From Immundisolibacteraceae bacterium (GTDB lineage Bacteria; Pseudomonadota; Gammaproteobacteria; Immundisolibacterales; Immundisolibacteraceae): 7,980 nt of DNA. The position numbers and the translations under genes were made by a program. How positions within the stretch are numbered: the stretch's first letter is position 1; the number at the start of each line of letters is the position of its first letter. The notes below the pieces were generated by a model. That model ran no database searches and was not told the origin of the DNA. It saw nothing but the letters and a program-made list of their open reading frames with translations. Location: contig JAHRWJ010000030.1 of the NCBI GenBank assembly GCA_019090185.1, positions 1 to 7,980 of the forward strand, read 5' to 3'. This document shows positions 1 through 5,715 of the stretch, piece by piece.

Positions 1-324
1 GCCACTTTCTTTGATTTTAGTTATGCTGGCGGTGTTGGTGCTCTTAGTGCTGATATTTGGGAAAGTGAAGGTATTACGTTCTCGTTGACTAGTATTACTT
101 TTCTTGCTGAGGGCGCCTCTACGGTCAGTGTTGAAGGTATTGGTACGATGACTGATGGTATTGATACTATCTCTACTGGTATCGCGTTGGCATTTAGTGC
201 AAACGGTACAAGTACTTTTAGTTGGTCTTCTACTACCTCGATTCCTGAGCCAGCTCCGCTAGCACTGCTTGGGTTAGGATTGGTTGGTATTGCTTTGGCG
301 CGGCGCAAGCAGAACGCAGCTTAA
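1..324 (+). CDS. PEP-CTERM sorting-domain protein, C-terminal part (5' end outside window)
   Basis: The reading frame is open from base 1 to a TAA at 322-324, giving 107 visible residues; the true start lies upstream. The visible body is rich in Thr, Ser, Gly and Ile, as in many secreted beta-rich surface proteins. The last 28 residues form a classic PEP-CTERM tail: Pro-Glu-Pro at visible residues 82-84, a hydrophobic helix rich in Leu, Gly, Ala and Val (about 85-100), then Arg-Arg-Lys (101-103) and a short end. Family knowledge: such proteins carry an N-terminal signal peptide, are exported, and are processed at the PEP motif by an exosortase in the inner membrane. An exosortase lies 3.6 kb downstream, so this is a plausible local substrate. 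The body shows no domain I can name. A TTG at 85 is an internal codon, not a start. The tail assignment is very secure; the function of the body is unknown. Confidence 0.9.
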   Translation, partial: ATFFDFSYAGGVGALSADIWESEGITFSLTSITFLAEGASTVSVEGIGTMTDGIDTISTGIALAFSANGTSTFSWSSTTSIPEPAPLALLGLGLVGIALARRKQNAA

Positions 325-341
325 AAAGCTTTTTAATTTAG

Positions 342-374
342 AAAGCCCCGTACGATCGTACGGGGCTTTTTTTT
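342..374 (+). terminator. Strong intrinsic terminator after the PEP-CTERM gene
   Basis: Bases 342-369 are a perfect 28-base palindrome with a GC-rich core (AGCCCCG pairing with CGGGGCT). The run of T continues to 374. It begins 17 bases after the TAA stop, the usual geometry of a Rho-independent terminator. A second, AT-only palindrome (321-336, TTAAAAAGCTTTTTAA) overlaps the stop codon just before it. On the opposite strand the stem is followed by a mixed A/T stretch rather than a clean T run, so it should act mainly on the plus strand. Confidence 0.93.
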
Positions 375-484
375 GTCCGTAATTCCTGTGGTTGGACGAG
401 ATCAGATCAAATGCAGTTAGGTTGGGCTTCAACTGTCAGGAGCCAACTTATTATTGTTCTCGGTTAGCCCCTCGGCACCCAGAT

Positions 485-603
485 CCAGGTTGTGGGTGGC
501 TACTATCGAATTTAATTGAAGCGTGTGAAAGCTAATTCGGTGGTAAGGGTGCAGTTAAAAATTGGCTACTGGGCTTGTCGCCTGCAGGTTTCGGGTGGCT
601 GCT
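485..603 (+). repeat. Degenerate 19-base direct repeat, two copies
   Basis: CAGGTTGTGGGTGGCTACT at 486-504 and CAGGTTTCGGGTGGCTGCT at 585-603 match at 16 of 19 positions, with starts 99 bases apart. The first 11 bases of the motif, CCAGGTTGTGG (485-495), recur exactly at 873-883. The copies are diverged and not evenly spaced. They could be relics of an old duplication or chance similarity. Confidence 0.35.
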
Positions 604-697
604 TTTAGTCAGCATCGGGTATCGGCTTTAGTTTTGCGGTGTTACTAGCGTTAGGTTGTCGGGTAGCGATGGCATACCGGCTGCTGTTTGACTTAGA

Positions 698-729
698 TAG
701 CGTCCGATAAGGTCTGTTTTAGGACGCTA
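698..729. repeat. Inverted repeat / hairpin in the intergenic region
   Basis: TAGCGTCC (698-705) and GGACGCTA (722-729) are exact reverse complements, separated by 16 bases. No T run follows on either strand, so it is not a standard intrinsic terminator. It could be an RNA stem or a protein-binding site; the role is unknown. Confidence 0.5.
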
Positions 730-976
730 AGGTAGTGCAAGAACAGGGTAATGCTCTGTTACCGAATGTGTAGACCCGAAATTCAAGTAGTCTGTATACC
801 TTGAAGCAAGGCGGACTGTGAAACGCAGCTAAGAGTGGAGTTGTAGAGTGAAGTGTGGATGTTTTAGGGGCGCCAGGTTGTGGATGCTGAGTTTTCAGAG
901 CTGCCCTTCAGCTACTCAAATGTGGCTTTAAAGTGGTAGTTCTCTGAAGTTGTCAGTTGGTTTTAAAGTTCCACGG

Positions 977-998
977 AAAAGTTAACAGCCGTCGGCTG
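977..998 (-). terminator. Weak candidate terminator for prsT
   Basis: Read on the minus strand, CAGCC-GAC-GGCTG (998 to 986) can form a 5-bp stem with a 3-base loop, followed by TTAACTTTT (985 to 977). It lies about 50 bases past the prsT stop codon. The stem is short and the T run is interrupted by AAC, so this is only a candidate; Rho-dependent termination is equally possible. Confidence 0.3.
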
Positions 999-1048
999 CG
1001 GTGATGGGCCGGGCGTCCTCCAACTGTTGGTGCTGTTTTTAGCGGAGA

Positions 1049-3805
1049 CTAATGTTTGGGCTCCAACTGGTTGCGTAATTTTTCAGCGGCGTCACGCTCG
1101 GCAAATTGTTTTCCATCAGAGAGCAGAGTCTTTAGTGTGGCTAGTGCGGCCTTAATTCTATTGTGTTGTGCTTGTGCTTGTGCGAGGTGGTAGCCAATGG
1201 AGGGGCTTGCTGTTTCATCAAAGGATTTTTTTAGCAAGTCGATTGCTCTGTTCAAATCCTGTTTCTCCGTGACTAACGCCCATCCGAGAGTATCGGCAAG
1301 CAGAGGGTCTTCCGGGAATAAAGAGTGTCCAGCTTCAGCGGTGGAGATTCCTCTGGGGTCATCAAGCTGTTGGTATGCCCATGCCAAATTATTGAAAACG
1401 TCAGCGACTTCCCCGCCCTGGTCAAGCAGTATTTGATAATGGTGCGCCGCATCTCTATATTTGCCTGAAAAAAGTTGCAGCGTAGCTAGCTCAAATCGGC
1501 TTTTTTTAAACTCTAAATGCTCAGCAACCCACTGATTGAGTAGGGTGATTGCGTGTTCGGAGTTACCAGCCCGATGAATGGACGCGGCCTGCAGCAAAAT
1601 GAGCCTCTCGGATGGGCTAGCCTTATGGGCCCTTGCATACTCACTAGCGGCACCTTCAAAATCGTTTAAAGCCATTTTGATTGACGCCAGTAAGACGTGT
1701 GCACCAGCTTGATCATCACTAATTAGACGATAGTTTTCCACAAGGGATATTGCCTCGTCACTGTTGCCCAGTTTTGCTTCCAGCGCTGCCATCCGTGCTG
1801 TTAATTTATAAGAGTTTGGTAGCTGTTGATAGGCTTTACGCAAAGGAGTAATTGCCTTTTCGTGTTGGCCGAGGGCGCTCAGGGCAATCGACAGTGTAAC
1901 GAGAGCTTCATTAGAATTGGGTAGCTTGGTGAGGGTCTGTTGCGCGATGCTAATGGCTGCGCCAGGGTTGCCGTCAACAATGAATTGTTGGGCATGAAGT
2001 ATCTGAAATTGAGTGTTTGTGGGAAACGCCTCGATTGCCGCGCTTAATTGGTGTGCAGCGGCGACGTTGTTATTGGCCTGCCGATATAGCCTGATCAACG
2101 CTAAGCGAGGTTCGGGAAGAGAACTGTTGGCAGATATCGCTCGTTCAAAGTAGGTCGCTGCTAACTCCAGATTGTTGCTGTCATGGGCAATCTGAGCAAG
2201 CCCGGTTAGGAGCGCGACGGATCCTGGTGTCTGTTGCAAAAGTTGCTTAAGACTGGAGTGCGCGTTATCAGTGGTGCCGGCTAATTTGTGCAGGTTAACG
2301 AAGTTAAGCGAGCTATCAACATCGTTTGGAGCCATCTTGATTGCTGTTAGATAAAATGTTTCTGCGTCGACAGGGCGTTTTGCTAGCTGGGCGATGATTC
2401 CAGCGAAGCTGTAAAGTTCGGCATTGCCGGGATGGTTGTCAATAAGCGCTATCGCTCGAGGCAATGCTTCAGAGGCGTCTCCGCTTTCCACCAGATGGCG
2501 CATTGCAATGATTTCAGTTCGTATATCTATAGATTGGTTATCATCGAGTAGGCTGATGAGGCTATCAAAGGAATTCGGTAGTTTATTGTCAGCAAATTCT
2601 AAGGCGCTAGCCGGATCAGAATCGTCTTGGTTACTTGCAGCTTGTTGTAAATCAGAGATAATTTCCCGAAGAGAAACATCGTCAGGATTACTTCTGAGGC
2701 CGGCGTGGAGCGTTTTTGACGCCCCGATAGGGTTGTTGAGTTTTAGCTGGGTAGCGGCGTAAAGTTTACGGGCAGCCGAGTTTTTGGGAGCGTCAGTGAG
2801 GACCTTTCCGAGGTACATGTTTGCCTGTTCAAGGTTGTTTAGCCGATAGGAAACAATCCCGGCGAGTAATTCAGATGGTTGGTGATCGGGGATTTTGGCA
2901 AGCGTCGCAAGTGCGTTTTGATAAGCGAGGTCATAATTTTTGGCGCTAAAGTGCATTAGCGCTGAAAAATAGGTGACTGCAGGATGTTCAGGGGCGGCCA
3001 TTTGTAGCTCAGTAAGGGTGGTTTTAGCGCTCTCTAGATCATTGGTTGCTAAGTAACTTCTGAGCAGGCTTAATTGGGTTCGCAGTGCCGCGCTGGAAAG
3101 GTCTTTAATAGGATTGGCTTGTAAGGCTCGATGGAACGAGTCAATTGCACTGGAAAACATTTTCTCGTTAAGTAGTAGTGACCCTAGCTGTTGGTGCACT
3201 CGGTGATTAGAGGGATCCTGAGTGACGGCCTGCCTGGCCGCGCGAATGCTCGCAAATCGTTTGCCCTGCGCAAGATATACCTTAGACAACGCCACACTCA
3301 GGTCGGGTGAATCCGGAAAATTCAGTCGCGCGGCTTTGGCAATTTGACCTGCTTCGTTGAAGTTTCCTGTTCCGACTAGAGCCATTGCCTCAAGGGCAAT
3401 TGCTTGGGCGCGCGATGCTTTGGAAAATGACATTTGTCTCACAATCACCAGGGCTGCGGAGTATTCCTTGAGTTGCAGCAGGGTGTCGGCATAACGGAGT
3501 CGAGTGTTTTCGTCGCTCACTGGAGTGCCAATTACGCGCTTTAGTCTGTGTTCCGCTTCTGTGTAGGATTCAATCTTGTGATAGGCCAGTCCAAGTAGCT
3601 TTAATGCGTGAAGCTGGTCGGGTTCGTCACTTAAGATGCTTTTTAACTTTATAATCGCGGTGGCGTAGTGCCGCTCATTTAGTTGCAATTCGGCAGACCG
3701 TAACCGTTCTTCTACTGATTCATTAGCGCAGCCCGAAGTAAATATCGCCGCAAGTGATATCGCCACCAACAGTGGTCCTGTCATTCTATTCAGAGCAAAT
3801 GCCAT
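1049..3805 (-). CDS. prsT: PEP-CTERM system TPR-repeat lipoprotein PrsT
   Basis: The protein is 918 residues and has the size and architecture of PrsT, the TPR lipoprotein of XrtA/PEP-CTERM exopolysaccharide loci. The N-terminus has a basic residue (Arg7), a hydrophobic stretch (about 11-22) and Thr-Ser-Gly-Cys ending at Cys26, a lipobox with Thr where Leu/Val/Ile is usual at -3. After that it is almost entirely helical TPR-like repeats, with recurring patterns of the type Leu-Gly-x-Leu/Tyr...Ala and 'P-x-n-x' turns, broken by an Asp/Ser/Asn-rich linker near residues 385-410. The C-terminal repeats include Asn-Asn-Leu-Ala-Trp (805-809) and Asp-Thr-Leu-Gly-Trp (838-842), a conserved PrsT-like hallmark. 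The precise role is not established; TPR proteins act as scaffolds, here probably in polysaccharide or surface-protein export on the periplasmic side. ATG at 3805 has GGCGGA about 8 bases upstream; Met8 lacks one. It is transcribed away from the exosortase gene. Confidence 0.9.
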   Translation of the reverse strand: MAFALNRMTGPLLVAISLAAIFTSGCANESVEERLRSAELQLNERHYATAIIKLKSILSDEPDQLHALKLLGLAYHKIESYTEAEHRLKRVIGTPVSDENTRLRYADTLLQLKEYSAALVIVRQMSFSKASRAQAIALEAMALVGTGNFNEAGQIAKAARLNFPDSPDLSVALSKVYLAQGKRFASIRAARQAVTQDPSNHRVHQQLGSLLLNEKMFSSAIDSFHRALQANPIKDLSSAALRTQLSLLRSYLATNDLESAKTTLTELQMAAPEHPAVTYFSALMHFSAKNYDLAYQNALATLAKIPDHQPSELLAGIVSYRLNNLEQANMYLGKVLTDAPKNSAARKLYAATQLKLNNPIGASKTLHAGLRSNPDDVSLREIISDLQQAASNQDDSDPASALEFADNKLPNSFDSLISLLDDNQSIDIRTEIIAMRHLVESGDASEALPRAIALIDNHPGNAELYSFAGIIAQLAKRPVDAETFYLTAIKMAPNDVDSSLNFVNLHKLAGTTDNAHSSLKQLLQQTPGSVALLTGLAQIAHDSNNLELAATYFERAISANSSLPEPRLALIRLYRQANNNVAAAHQLSAAIEAFPTNTQFQILHAQQFIVDGNPGAAISIAQQTLTKLPNSNEALVTLSIALSALGQHEKAITPLRKAYQQLPNSYKLTARMAALEAKLGNSDEAISLVENYRLISDDQAGAHVLLASIKMALNDFEGAASEYARAHKASPSERLILLQAASIHRAGNSEHAITLLNQWVAEHLEFKKSRFELATLQLFSGKYRDAAHHYQILLDQGGEVADVFNNLAWAYQQLDDPRGISTAEAGHSLFPEDPLLADTLGWALVTEKQDLNRAIDLLKKSFDETASPSIGYHLAQAQAQHNRIKAALATLKTLLSDGKQFAERDAAEKLRNQLEPKH

Positions 3806-3861
3806 GGATCAGATCCGCCGGTTAAGGTGCTTGGTTAGTGATGGTTGAGTTAAGGGGAGAA

Positions 3862-3889
3862 TTGCTGAACGTTAAACATGAATTATAGC
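3862..3889 (+). promoter_or_regulatory. Candidate exosortase promoter (plus strand)
   Basis: TTGCTG (3862-3867) and TATAGC (3884-3889) are separated by 16 bases. Both are partial matches to sigma-70 boxes. The -10 overlaps the prsT -10 on the other strand. No sigma-54 box (TGGCAC-N5-TTGC) was found in this region by eye. Confidence 0.28.
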
Positions 3890-3908
3890 TTACAGGCTCG
3901 GCGGTTAA
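3882..3908 (-). promoter_or_regulatory. Candidate prsT promoter (minus strand)
   Basis: On the minus strand a perfect TATAAT lies at 3887-3882, with TTAACC (four of six to the -35 consensus) at 3908-3903 and a short 15-base spacer. This would give a leader of about 70 bases before the prsT ATG. The -10 is convincing; the -35 and spacer are poor, so a regulator may be needed. Confidence 0.4.
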
Positions 3909-3954
3909 CTGAGGTGGATCAAAGCGCGATATTTTGTGGTGATAGTGTGAAGAT

Positions 3955-3960
3955 GGAGGG
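3955..3960 (+). promoter_or_regulatory. Ribosome-binding site that fixes the GTG start of the exosortase
   Basis: GGAGGG lies 8 bases before the GTG at 3969. This is the strongest Shine-Dalgarno sequence in the window and supports the GTG over any later start. Confidence 0.8.
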
Positions 3961-3968
3961 AAATAGTA

Positions 3969-4820
3969 GTGTTTTCAATTAGTTCAACGTTAGCTGCAAA
4001 ACGGCTTATAGGTCTATTGCCGCTGATACTAGTTTATGCTGTATTCGTGATTTTCAATTATGATTTCATCGAACCACTATTGGTGAATTGGTGGAGTTCT
4101 CATGAATCAAGTCAGGGGCTAATGATCCTACCAGTGTCAGTCTGGCTGATGATTCAACAGTTATTTGGCCGGCGGGCGTTAACACTTGAGCCTGTATGGG
4201 TCATGGTGCTGTTATTCATGTTGTTGTCGGTTGTTATCCACGTGGGCGCAATTATGCATATCCAAGTGGTTGAATTTAGCGCGTTAATAATTGCTTTTGC
4301 GGTGATTCCGGTTGCGTTATTTGGTGTGCGCAGCGCTACAGAGGGTGTTGCTTCTGAATCCTATTTTCCGGCGCTCTACAGTTTGATGGCGCTGCCACTA
4401 TGGGATTATATCAACCCGGTCTTCCGGTTTATTTCGTTGAAAATCACTGAACAATTCCTCGGGCTGAGTCCGATTCCACACTATGTGGAAGGATATAGAA
4501 TCGAACTGGCTAAGGGTGTCTTTGTGGTTGACGATGGCTGCTCCGGCCTCCGGTTTATGGTAAGTGGGTTAGCCATTGCCCTGCTTTATGCCTACCTATA
4601 TTTTGATACCAATCGAGCCAGGCTACTTTGCGTCGCCAGTTTGCTGCTGCTTGCTCTTGTGGGCAACTGGATACGAATCATTATGATCGTGCTGATTGGC
4701 TATATCACCGACATGCAAAGTTCGTTGGTACATGACCATGCGACTTTCGGCTGGATCATTTTCGCAGTGTTGCTGGTCATTTGGATGTTCTGGATGAACC
4801 GACTTGAGCGAAGAACCTAA
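3969..4820 (+). CDS. Exosortase (PEP-CTERM sorting transpeptidase/protease), stand-alone form
   Basis: This is a 283-residue polytopic inner-membrane protein with about seven or eight hydrophobic segments. The exosortase active-site set is visible: Cys191 in Asp-Gly-Cys-Ser-Gly-Leu-Arg, Arg236 in Gly-Asn-Trp-Ile-Arg-Ile, and His257 four residues before Gly261-Trp262 (His-Ala-Thr-Phe-Gly-Trp). Near the N-terminus, Trp41/Trp42 and the following Ser-Ser-His...Gln-Gly-Leu segment resemble the family's Trp...Ser-His-Gly region. Family knowledge: exosortases recognise Pro-Glu-Pro plus a membrane helix plus basic tail and are thought to cleave and re-anchor the substrate. Many members carry a fused C-terminal EpsI domain; here the protein stops after the last helix and EpsI is the next gene. 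PrsT next door points to an XrtA-type system, but Asp-Asp-Gly before the catalytic Cys differs from the common Glu-Ala, so I do not assign a subclass. GTG start with GGAGGG 8 bases upstream. Confidence 0.92.
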   Translation: MFSISSTLAAKRLIGLLPLILVYAVFVIFNYDFIEPLLVNWWSSHESSQGLMILPVSVWLMIQQLFGRRALTLEPVWVMVLLFMLLSVVIHVGAIMHIQVVEFSALIIAFAVIPVALFGVRSATEGVASESYFPALYSLMALPLWDYINPVFRFISLKITEQFLGLSPIPHYVEGYRIELAKGVFVVDDGCSGLRFMVSGLAIALLYAYLYFDTNRARLLCVASLLLLALVGNWIRIIMIVLIGYITDMQSSLVHDHATFGWIIFAVLLVIWMFWMNRLERRT

Positions 4821-5476
4821 TGGCCATTTTTGTTGATGATAGTAGAGTATGGTTGCGGGGCTGGTGGGCGGTAATTTTTATGGTCGCCGTTAGTGTTGGC
4901 CTAGGCTATCTGTTCACTGAGTTTTTTAAAGATCGGGCCTGGCGAAAACTTGATGACACACCGCAGATCATTGGTTTTCGGGAAATTGATCAATTGCCGG
5001 CCCCCTTTAGGCTGAATTACCCAGGGGCGTCGCAAATATGGAGCTATGTGGATACTGGTGATCAAACCAAATTTATCTGTATTGTGTTCTATCAGCAAGA
5101 AATGCAGGGCAAGGAATTAGTAAGTTCAGGAAATACCCTGGTCGGCAAAGAGCGTTGGGAGGAAGGCAAAAAAGTCCAGGTTGTGGTCGAGCAAGGAGGC
5201 GGTGAAAACGTCTTTAGTCGTGTGGTTCATCAACATCCGGTCGCGGGTCAAATAGTCGTCTCGTCGCAATATCGCTTTGCCTCTTTATCTAATACCACCA
5301 ATCCATTAGCGGCCAAGTTGCTGGCGTTACGAGATGGGTTTATGGGGTCAAATGGATCGGCCCAGATAAATACGATGCTTCTGGCCAAGGCCGGCTCAGA
5401 GCGTGAAAGACAGCCGTTGATTCCGCCCGCTATATTTGAAGTGATAGCAGCGGTTGACCTACAGATTATGAGGTGA
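4820..5476 (+). CDS. epsI: Exosortase-associated protein EpsI
   Basis: This 218-residue protein has one N-terminal membrane segment (about 15-33, after Arg-Gly-Trp-Trp) and a predicted periplasmic remainder. The EpsI/DUF3485 signature is visible as Tyr91-Gln-Gln-Glu-Met-Gln-Gly-Lys-Glu-Leu100, followed by Asn105-Thr-Leu and Trp113. A second part (about 145-192) fits the usual C-terminal half, with a helix near Pro162-Asp172 and Asn184-Thr-Met-Leu-Leu. Family knowledge: EpsI occurs as a separate protein or as the C-terminal domain of exosortases, and is tied to exopolysaccharide production and PEP-CTERM sorting; its biochemical activity is not established. The ATG overlaps the exosortase TAA by one base (TAATG) with no strong ribosome-binding site of its own, so translation is probably coupled and the two proteins are probably made together. 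The C-terminus (Leu-Gln-Ile-Met-Arg) is reached at TGA 5474-5476. Confidence 0.85.
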   Translation: MAIFVDDSRVWLRGWWAVIFMVAVSVGLGYLFTEFFKDRAWRKLDDTPQIIGFREIDQLPAPFRLNYPGASQIWSYVDTGDQTKFICIVFYQQEMQGKELVSSGNTLVGKERWEEGKKVQVVVEQGGGENVFSRVVHQHPVAGQIVVSSQYRFASLSNTTNPLAAKLLALRDGFMGSNGSAQINTMLLAKAGSERERQPLIPPAIFEVIAAVDLQIMR

Positions 5477-5598
5477 TGGTCGTTGGTTTTATAAAGGGTG
5501 ACTCGCATAGACAGAGTTTTCAGAGGCTCCTAAATGCCAGGCTCAGTTGCTATGCTCTGAAAAATCCTGAAATTAGGGTATTTATAATAGCTCCATAA
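5476..5598 (+). CDS. Possible coupled 40-residue small ORF
   Basis: An ATG at 5476 shares its first base with the epsI stop (TGATG), the same overlap geometry as exosortase-epsI. It opens a 40-codon frame ending at TAA 5596-5598. The predicted peptide begins Met-Val-Val-Gly-Phe-Ile-Lys-Gly-Asp and ends Arg-Val-Phe-Ile-Ile-Ala-Pro. It is moderately basic, has no signal peptide and matches no family I recognise. AGGTG just before the ATG is a poor ribosome-binding site, so expression would depend on coupling. It may be a genuine small protein, the stub of a lost longer gene, or chance: a frame this long is common by accident. The TATAAT at 5583-5588 lies inside it. Confidence 0.25.
   Translation: MVVGFIKGDSHRQSFQRLLNARLSCYALKNPEIRVFIIAP
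5517..5563 (+). repeat. Inverted repeat downstream of epsI
   Basis: TTTTCAGAG (5517-5525) and CTCTGAAAA (5555-5563) are exact reverse complements, 29 bases apart. No T run follows, and the stem is only partly GC, so it is a weak candidate for ending epsI transcripts or a transcript-stabilising stem. Confidence 0.35.
5583..5588 (+). promoter_or_regulatory. Candidate -10 box for the dehydratase-glycosyltransferase genes
   Basis: A perfect TATAAT stands about 130 bases before the dehydratase start, in a 239-base gap that suggests separate transcription. No -35 hexamer at 16-18 bases and no TG extension is visible. A second AT-rich box, TATATT, sits at 5683-5688, also without a clear -35. Confidence 0.25.
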
Positions 5599-5715
5599 AT
5601 TACAGTGCCTGCATTTGGAGAGGTTGCTCGCGTAAAGCGGTTGGCAGGGTCAAAAATTTCTATCTGATGGCTTAAATTTTTCTATATTTATTCGTTAACT
5701 ATCTTGGAACTAAAC

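Larger units (their letters stand above)
375..1048. other. Long intergenic stretch with no recognisable gene
   Basis: This is about 670 bases between the PEP-CTERM terminator and the 3' end of prsT. All frames on both strands are broken by frequent stops, and no ORF with a plausible ribosome-binding site and length was found. What can be seen: an 8-bp stem hairpin at 698-729; a smaller inverted repeat TTCAAG/CTTGAA at 782-787 and 800-805; a degenerate motif repeated near 485, 585 and 873; and a weak reverse-strand terminator candidate at 977-998. A short run at 769-806 and beyond looks structured, but I cannot match it to a known RNA family. It could be decayed coding sequence, an untranslated region or an undescribed RNA; the sequence alone does not decide. 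Confidence 0.6.

Noticed and set aside
21..308. Minus-strand 95-codon frame opposite the PEP-CTERM tail
   Set aside because: It lies wholly against the well-supported PEP-CTERM frame, lacks a recognisable domain and is a shadow frame.
415..455. GTTGGGC...AGCCAAC resembling an integron attC end
   Set aside because: The second arm does not fit the attC consensus, there is no cassette ORF or integrase, and it is a single weak inverted repeat.
769..781. Twelve bases GTAGACCCGAAA identical to part of bacterial 23S rRNA as I remember it
   Set aside because: The match does not extend on either side and there is no surrounding rRNA sequence, so it is chance.
1197..2762. Plus-strand frames of about 80-110 codons inside prsT
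   Set aside because: They overlap the strong TPR-coding frame on the other strand, show no family features and are low-complexity Ser/Leu-rich shadows.
4901..5508. Minus-strand frames opposite epsI
   Set aside because: Antisense to a frame with clear EpsI motifs; no ribosome-binding site or domain.
889..5525. Exact 12-base repeat GAGTTTTCAGAG at 889-900 and 5514-5525, each followed by CTCTGAA
   Set aside because: About one or two 12-base matches are expected by chance in a window this size, and the flanks do not align, so no mobile element is supported.
5704..5715. TTG 5704 as the dehydratase start
   Set aside because: Using it would consume the GGAA ribosome-binding site for ATG 5716, and the residues added precede the normal Rossmann N-terminus.
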